The translations under genes and the position numbers were made by a program. 19,663 nt of DNA from Gammaproteobacteria bacterium (GTDB lineage Bacteria > Pseudomonadota > Gammaproteobacteria > Thiohalomonadales > Thiohalomonadaceae). The notes beneath the pieces are model-generated. The model saw only the letters and a list, made by a program, of their open reading frames with translations. It had not been told where the DNA came from and made no database searches. The first letter of the stretch is position 1; every line of letters begins with the position of its first letter. Where the stretch lies: NCBI GenBank assembly GCA_015232955.1, contig JADFYS010000005.1:1-19663 (forward strand). The letters are read 5' to 3'. Shown in pieces: positions 16,217 to 19,663 of this stretch.

Positions 16217-16891
16217 ATGCTGTTCTCCCTCAATCCCGCCATCTTTTCGAAGTTCGTCCCCACACTGATTGTGGCAATCTGCTGTTATTGCGGGGTGAGT
16301 CTCGGTACAGAACTCAACCCTCCGAGTGAGAAGGGGCGCTTGACGGCCTTTACCAGCCTCGGCACAACCAGCTACGGTGCTTTTAGTGGAAGAGGCGTCA
16401 CCTTGGGAGGAGGCTATTTCTATAGTGAGCGGATCTTTATTGAGGGGAGTTACAGTGAAGTGTTTGCGATGGATGGAGGCGTGACGGAGAGCGATGTCGC
16501 CCTAAATTGGGAGAATGTCCTCTCAACGGCAGTGGTCCATGAAGCCAATTTCACGACACTAAACGCAGGTGTTCGAATCCACTTCGCCTATTACCCCAGC
16601 TCTTTTCATCTCTATTTTCGCGGCGGGTTCGCCAGCTGGACCTTTGCCCAAGTCAACTCCTATGATATTAAGATAAAAACATCCGAGACAGTGGATAACT
16701 CAGCTGCAGCTGAAGCCGAGATGATAACAGACTATCCCGATCTCTCTAGCAGTGGCATGGATATGTATATCGGGTTGGGAGGGGATTATTTTATTACGGA
16801 ATCGATGTTTATCGGGCTTGATTACACCTCAATTCAAGGAAGCCCGGATCAAATTGTCTCCCTAAATGCAACCTTTGGTTATCTCTTTTAA
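16217..16891 (+). CDS. Small outer-membrane beta-barrel protein
   Basis: The ATG directly follows the stop of the TAXI-like gene (TAG-ATG). Residues 1 to about 30 form a hydrophobic signal sequence (TLIVAICCYCGVSLG) with probable cleavage near G30. The mature ~195 residues alternate polar and hydrophobic residues in strand-like stretches rich in Gly and aromatics (GVTLGGGYFYSERIFIEGSYSE split by turns; MYIGLGGDYFITESMFIGLDY), and the protein ends in a strand with a terminal Phe (FGYLF), the classic outer-membrane assembly signal. The size fits an eight-stranded barrel of the OmpA/OmpW/OprF-barrel type. No known T6SS component has this form. Specific family not recognised. Confidence 0.75.
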   Translation: MLFSLNPAIFSKFVPTLIVAICCYCGVSLGTELNPPSEKGRLTAFTSLGTTSYGAFSGRGVTLGGGYFYSERIFIEGSYSEVFAMDGGVTESDVALNWENVLSTAVVHEANFTTLNAGVRIHFAYYPSSFHLYFRGGFASWTFAQVNSYDIKIKTSETVDNSAAAEAEMITDYPDLSSSGMDMYIGLGGDYFITESMFIGLDYTSIQGSPDQIVSLNATFGYLF

Positions 16892-19202
16892 AGTGGTTAT
16901 CTCTCTCTCACCTCATATCGTTCCCCTTCTCCTTGCGGGGGTGATCACCCTATCCTTAACCTCGTGTGGGGAGGAGGCCGCTTCATCGACGACAGTAACC
17001 GCCGAGTCTGAAGCACTCTGTCAACAGGGACGGATCATCACCACCCAACAGCCGTTGGAGTTGGCCATTAGTGGTCAAGGGTTCTTTCGCGTACTCCTCG
17101 ACTCTGGAACCGAGGGTTACACTCGGGACGGTTTTTTTGCCCTCAATAACGACGGTCTTTTGGTTACCCGACAGGGGTACCCCCTCCAGCCTTCGATTCA
17201 GCTGACAGAGCCTCCGACGCAACTTACTGTTGCCGGTAATGGTAGCATCACCTACTCTGCGCCAACTCAAACAGCTGTTGTAACAGTCGGTCAACTCTCG
17301 CTGGCAGCGATAGAGCACCCCGAAAAGATGCTGCTTGTGGCTGAAAATACCTTTATCCAGACGGAGGAGAGCGGTGCAGTCACCCCATCAGCCCCGTTAA
17401 GCGGTGGCTTGGGTCGAATTGTTCAGGGTGCACTCGAAGTACCACCGATGTGTAACACCTTTCGCAGCGATAACAGCACCTTACTTAACTGTCTGCAGCG
17501 GGGCTTTAGCTCCAGCAATAGTGCTCTCCATGTAGCGATAGAGGGCAATGGCCTGTTTCAGATCACACTGCCTGACGGTAGAACCGGCTATAGTCGTAAC
17601 GGCCGTTTCTCCATCAATGATAGTGGGCAACTGGTTACGATGGAGGGGTATCCTCTCACCCCGGAAATCACCCTGCCACTGCAGATGAAGAATTACAAAA
17701 TTGAGGGTGACGGCCGAGTCACTTACCTAACACCGGAGAAGCAACAGCAGTTTGCCCTTGCAGGAGGTAATGAAGAGAGCTACCGTAACCACGCAGGGCA
17801 ACTTCTGCTGGCCGATTTTGTCAACCGCGAAGGTCTGCTCCCGGCAGAAGAGGGGTTAATGGTCACCAACAGTGCTGGCGAGGAGATCCCCTATATCGAC
17901 TATCTGGTTGAGAGTACAGCGAGTGGCTCTCCGTTTACCGCTTACCCCAAGTCGAGCGGAATGGGGGAGTTGATGGCGATGAAGCTAGAGACTCCTGCAG
18001 CGTGTTCCACCTACCGTAATGCCAACCCCCAAACAACCTCGACTGCGATCAACCTCCCACCGCAAGTCGCTGCAGGAGATGATCAAGCGGTCACTGCAGG
18101 TGATATCGTGAATCTCTCCGCAGATGCCAGCGATAGCGATGGCACCCTATCAGGCTACAGTTGGCGCCAAATCTCTGCTGGAGAGTTACTCCCCCTCACG
18201 GGAGCAGAGAGTGCCAACGCTTCATTTCCCGCACCACAGGTAATGGAGGCGACAGAGGTTCAATTTCAGATAACGGTGGTCGATGATGCGGACGCCACAG
18301 CTGCAGATGTTACGCTGATCACGATCTATCCCGGCCCGAATACTTCCCCTCAAGCCAATGCCGGAGGAGATCAGATTGTCGCCAATGGCGCAGAAGTGAT
18401 TTTAAACGGGAGTGAGAGCTATGATAGTGATGGTGAGATCGCTACTTCACTCTGGAGCCAAACTACTGGAACTACGGTAGAGATATTAAATGGGGATCTT
18501 CTGACTGCCAGCTTTATTGCGCCTAGCGTCACCGTAGCGACTGAACTCCAGTTTCAACTTTCGGTCACCGATAACCGCGGCGATAGTGCCAGTGATGATG
18601 TCGTGGTTACGGTAGATCCCGGAGAGAACAGCCTCCCCATAGCCAATGCCGGTGGCGACCAGGCCGTCGCCAGTGGTGTAGCAGTCACCCTGAATGGTAG
18701 TGGCAGTAGTGATAGTGACGGTGAGATAGTGAGTTACAGCTGGAGACAAACATCTGGTACCGGAGTCTCTATTCTTGACCGCGATAAGAACAGTGCCGCA
18801 TTTGCAGCCCCAGTAGTTGCTGCGGGAACTACAGCAATTTTAATCTTTGAATTGAGCGTGACCGATGATCGAGGCGGTGTCTCTGTCGATTCGGTTATTA
18901 TCTCGGTTGCGAACACACCCAACACTCTCCCTCTGGTGGATGCGGGATCGGATCAGGCGGTTACCCAAGGGTCTACGGTTACATTACAAGGTTTGGGTCT
19001 GGATAGTGACGGCACCATTACCGCCTATCTCTGGCAACAGTTAACTGGCACTACGGTATCTTTAACTTCAACAACTACAAATACAACCCAGTTTACGGCA
19101 CCTTCAGTAACTACAAGTCAGGTACTCACCTTTCAGTTCGGTGTCACAGATGATCGAGGCGGCACTTCTTCAGACACGATTGCGGTTACAGTGAACCCTT
19201 GA
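16866..19202 (+). CDS. Lipoprotein with two tandem FlgG/FlgE-like domains and four PKD-like repeats
   Basis: 778 residues from the ATG overlapping the barrel gene by 26 bases; a GTG at 16893, two bases after that gene's stop, is an alternative. A lipobox LTSC puts the lipidated residue at Cys34, followed by Gly, so outer-membrane sorting is expected. Residues ~52-196 and ~209-380 are two copies of a domain like the flagellar distal rod/hook proteins: LELAISGQGFFRV, then GYTRDGFFALNNDGLLVTRQ and VGQLSLAAI in copy 1; LHVAIEGNGLFQITLPDGR, GYSRNGRFSINDSGQLVTME and AGQLLLADF in copy 2. These match FlgG motifs, but the terminal D0 helices needed for rod assembly are absent. Each copy is framed by cysteines (C52/C196, C209/C380), the only ones besides C34. 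From ~396 four PKD-like sandwiches of ~97 residues follow (starts ~396, 493, 589, 687; each with A-G-x-D-Q, S-D-G and FQxxVTDD motifs). No flagellar genes are nearby. Role unknown; a surface or envelope structure tied to the T6SS is plausible. Confidence 0.85.
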   Translation: MQPLVISFKVVISLSPHIVPLLLAGVITLSLTSCGEEAASSTTVTAESEALCQQGRIITTQQPLELAISGQGFFRVLLDSGTEGYTRDGFFALNNDGLLVTRQGYPLQPSIQLTEPPTQLTVAGNGSITYSAPTQTAVVTVGQLSLAAIEHPEKMLLVAENTFIQTEESGAVTPSAPLSGGLGRIVQGALEVPPMCNTFRSDNSTLLNCLQRGFSSSNSALHVAIEGNGLFQITLPDGRTGYSRNGRFSINDSGQLVTMEGYPLTPEITLPLQMKNYKIEGDGRVTYLTPEKQQQFALAGGNEESYRNHAGQLLLADFVNREGLLPAEEGLMVTNSAGEEIPYIDYLVESTASGSPFTAYPKSSGMGELMAMKLETPAACSTYRNANPQTTSTAINLPPQVAAGDDQAVTAGDIVNLSADASDSDGTLSGYSWRQISAGELLPLTGAESANASFPAPQVMEATEVQFQITVVDDADATAADVTLITIYPGPNTSPQANAGGDQIVANGAEVILNGSESYDSDGEIATSLWSQTTGTTVEILNGDLLTASFIAPSVTVATELQFQLSVTDNRGDSASDDVVVTVDPGENSLPIANAGGDQAVASGVAVTLNGSGSSDSDGEIVSYSWRQTSGTGVSILDRDKNSAAFAAPVVAAGTTAILIFELSVTDDRGGVSVDSVIISVANTPNTLPLVDAGSDQAVTQGSTVTLQGLGLDSDGTITAYLWQQLTGTTVSLTSTTTNTTQFTAPSVTTSQVLTFQFGVTDDRGGTSSDTIAVTVNP

Positions 19203-19207
19203 GCAAA

Positions 19208-19247
19208 GCTATACCCAAGATACCTGGAACCAGCGCTTTCAGGTATC
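19208..19247. repeat. Degenerate copy of the palindromic repeat at 19397-19444
   Basis: Bases 19208-19229 (GCTATACCCAAGATACCTGG plus AA) are identical to 19395-19416. The right arm is only partly preserved: GATACCTG (19219-19226) pairs with CAGGTATC (19240-19247), after which the complementarity seen in the other copy is lost. This looks like a decayed or truncated member of the same family. Confidence 0.7.
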
Positions 19248-19362
19248 AACCCGTTATCGATGGTCTCAGGGCCAATGTCATTAAGTTAAGGGTGGGGATG
19301 TCCGCTACCCGATTGGCGGGACGCCGTAAACCGTAACCGTTTAGTCCCCCTTCCTTAAATCC

Positions 19363-19398
19363 CCCTCTCCCATTGGGAGAGGGTCGGGGTGAGGGCTA
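19363..19398 (+). repeat. Right copy of the REP-like repeat, with perfect hairpin
   Basis: CCCTCTCCC (19363-19371) and GGGAGAGGG (19375-19383) form a perfect 9-bp stem with an ATT loop, followed by the G-rich tail. Bases 19370-19398 match window positions 1-29 with one mismatch and in the same orientation. Confidence 0.8.
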
Positions 19399-19444
19399 TA
19401 CCCAAGATACCTGGAAACACTGGATTTCAGGTATCTTGGGTATA
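19397..19444. repeat. Long perfect inverted repeat (palindromic element)
   Basis: TATACCCAAGATACCTG (19397-19413) is exactly reverse-complemented by CAGGTATCTTGGGTATA (19428-19444): a 17-bp perfect stem with a 14-base spacer in which AAA/TTT can extend pairing. It touches the REP-like repeat on its left, and its left arm also occurs at 19210-19226. This could be a small palindromic mobile repeat or a bidirectional transcription barrier; no T-run supports an intrinsic terminator. Confidence 0.8.
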
Positions 19445-19498
19445 TAGCTCATTGCGGGTATACAATGCATCACCACTGATTACTATGGAATCAAATTT

Positions 19499-19663
19499 GT
19501 GCGCCGAATTCAAATACATCACCAGACTCGCTACCGGTATGCGGAAATTGTAACGCTGTTACCCCATACATTGTACCTGCGACCGCGCGACGGACACGAT
19601 ATACGCGTTCAGTCGTCCCGGCTCGAGATCAGCCCCGACTTCCAGATTCGCTGGAAACGGGAT
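19499..19663 (+). CDS. Transglutaminase-like protein, N-terminal fragment cut by the window end
   Basis: The frame stays open for 55 codons to the end of the window. The start is the GTG at 19499; the only in-frame stop upstream is TAG at 19445 and no ATG lies between. The product begins with basic residues and then HQTRYRYAEIVTLLPHTLYL and RPRDGHDIRVQSSRLEISP, the layout of the N-terminal region found in bacterial transglutaminase-like (papain-fold) proteins: H-x-T-x-Y-x-Y, 'PH-x-L-x-L-RPRDGHD' and 'SS-x-L-x-I-x-P'. The catalytic Cys-His-Asp domain would be beyond the window. It is probably an independent gene downstream of the T6SS island. A weak promoter-like pair TTGGGT (19436-19441)/TATACA (19459-19464), 17 bases apart, lies upstream, partly in the palindrome. 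Confidence 0.7.
   Translation, partial: MRRIQIHHQTRYRYAEIVTLLPHTLYLRPRDGHDIRVQSSRLEISPDFQIRWKRD

Larger units (their letters stand above)
19203..19498. other. Non-coding, repeat-rich spacer after the T6SS operon
   Basis: No gene is supported here. The stretch holds three repeat elements (19208-19247, 19363-19398, 19397-19444) and about 110 bases between the first two in which I see nothing recognisable. None of the hairpins is followed by a convincing T-run, so the operon's terminator is not identified. Confidence 0.6.

Noticed and set aside
16866..18035. Flagellar rod gene or part of a flagellar operon
   Set aside because: The FlgG-like domains lack terminal D0 helices, sit in a lipoprotein with PKD repeats, and no other flagellar gene is present.
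1..19663. CRISPR array, tRNA, rRNA or insertion sequence
   Set aside because: No regularly spaced repeats, no tRNA-like cloverleaf, no rRNA sequence and no transposase frame were seen.

Overview
The window holds an almost complete type VI secretion system (T6SS) locus. All its genes are on the + strand and closely packed between about 471 and 19202. The genes, protein families and intergenic repeats suggest a gammaproteobacterium or a close relative; the sequence does not support a narrower assignment. Both ends are gene-poor. The left edge (1-470) carries dispersed repeat sequences and a probable promoter. The right edge (19203-19498) carries related repeats and then the truncated start of an unrelated transglutaminase-like gene. 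The same short repeat lies at both edges in the same orientation.

Layout: tssB (sheath small subunit), tssC (sheath large subunit), a hairpin of terminator type, hcp (tube), a second hairpin, tssJ (outer-membrane lipoprotein), tssK (baseplate to membrane connector), tssL and tssM (inner-membrane complex), a gene encoding a TssB-like domain fused to a TssC-like domain, a second divergent hcp, tssE, tssF and tssG (baseplate). TssA, ClpV/TssH, VgrG/TssI and PAAR genes are not in the window and would have to lie elsewhere. Many junctions overlap or are a few bases apart (tssK/tssL, tssM/fusion, hcp2/tssE, tssE/tssF, tssF/tssG), which points to translational coupling and one long transcription unit.

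Downstream of tssG, on the same strand and with almost no gaps, come three envelope proteins that are not standard T6SS parts. The first is a membrane-anchored TAXI-family (TRAP solute-receptor-like) protein with a second membrane segment and a cytoplasmic coiled-coil tail. The second is a small outer-membrane beta-barrel. The third is a 778-residue lipoprotein in which a domain resembling the flagellar distal-rod/hook proteins FlgG/FlgE is duplicated in tandem, each copy framed by a cysteine pair, followed by four PKD-like beta-sandwich repeats. Flagellar-rod-like domains in a lipoprotein at the end of a T6SS operon are the most unusual feature here. They could form an outer-membrane or surface accessory of the secretion apparatus, but that is inference.

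The other oddities are the TssB-TssC fusion paired with a second Hcp, repeating the B-C-Hcp order of the start of the operon; a TssM without a Walker A motif and with a lysine-rich low-complexity segment in its periplasmic part; and hairpins on both sides of the first hcp that could set its expression apart from its neighbours.
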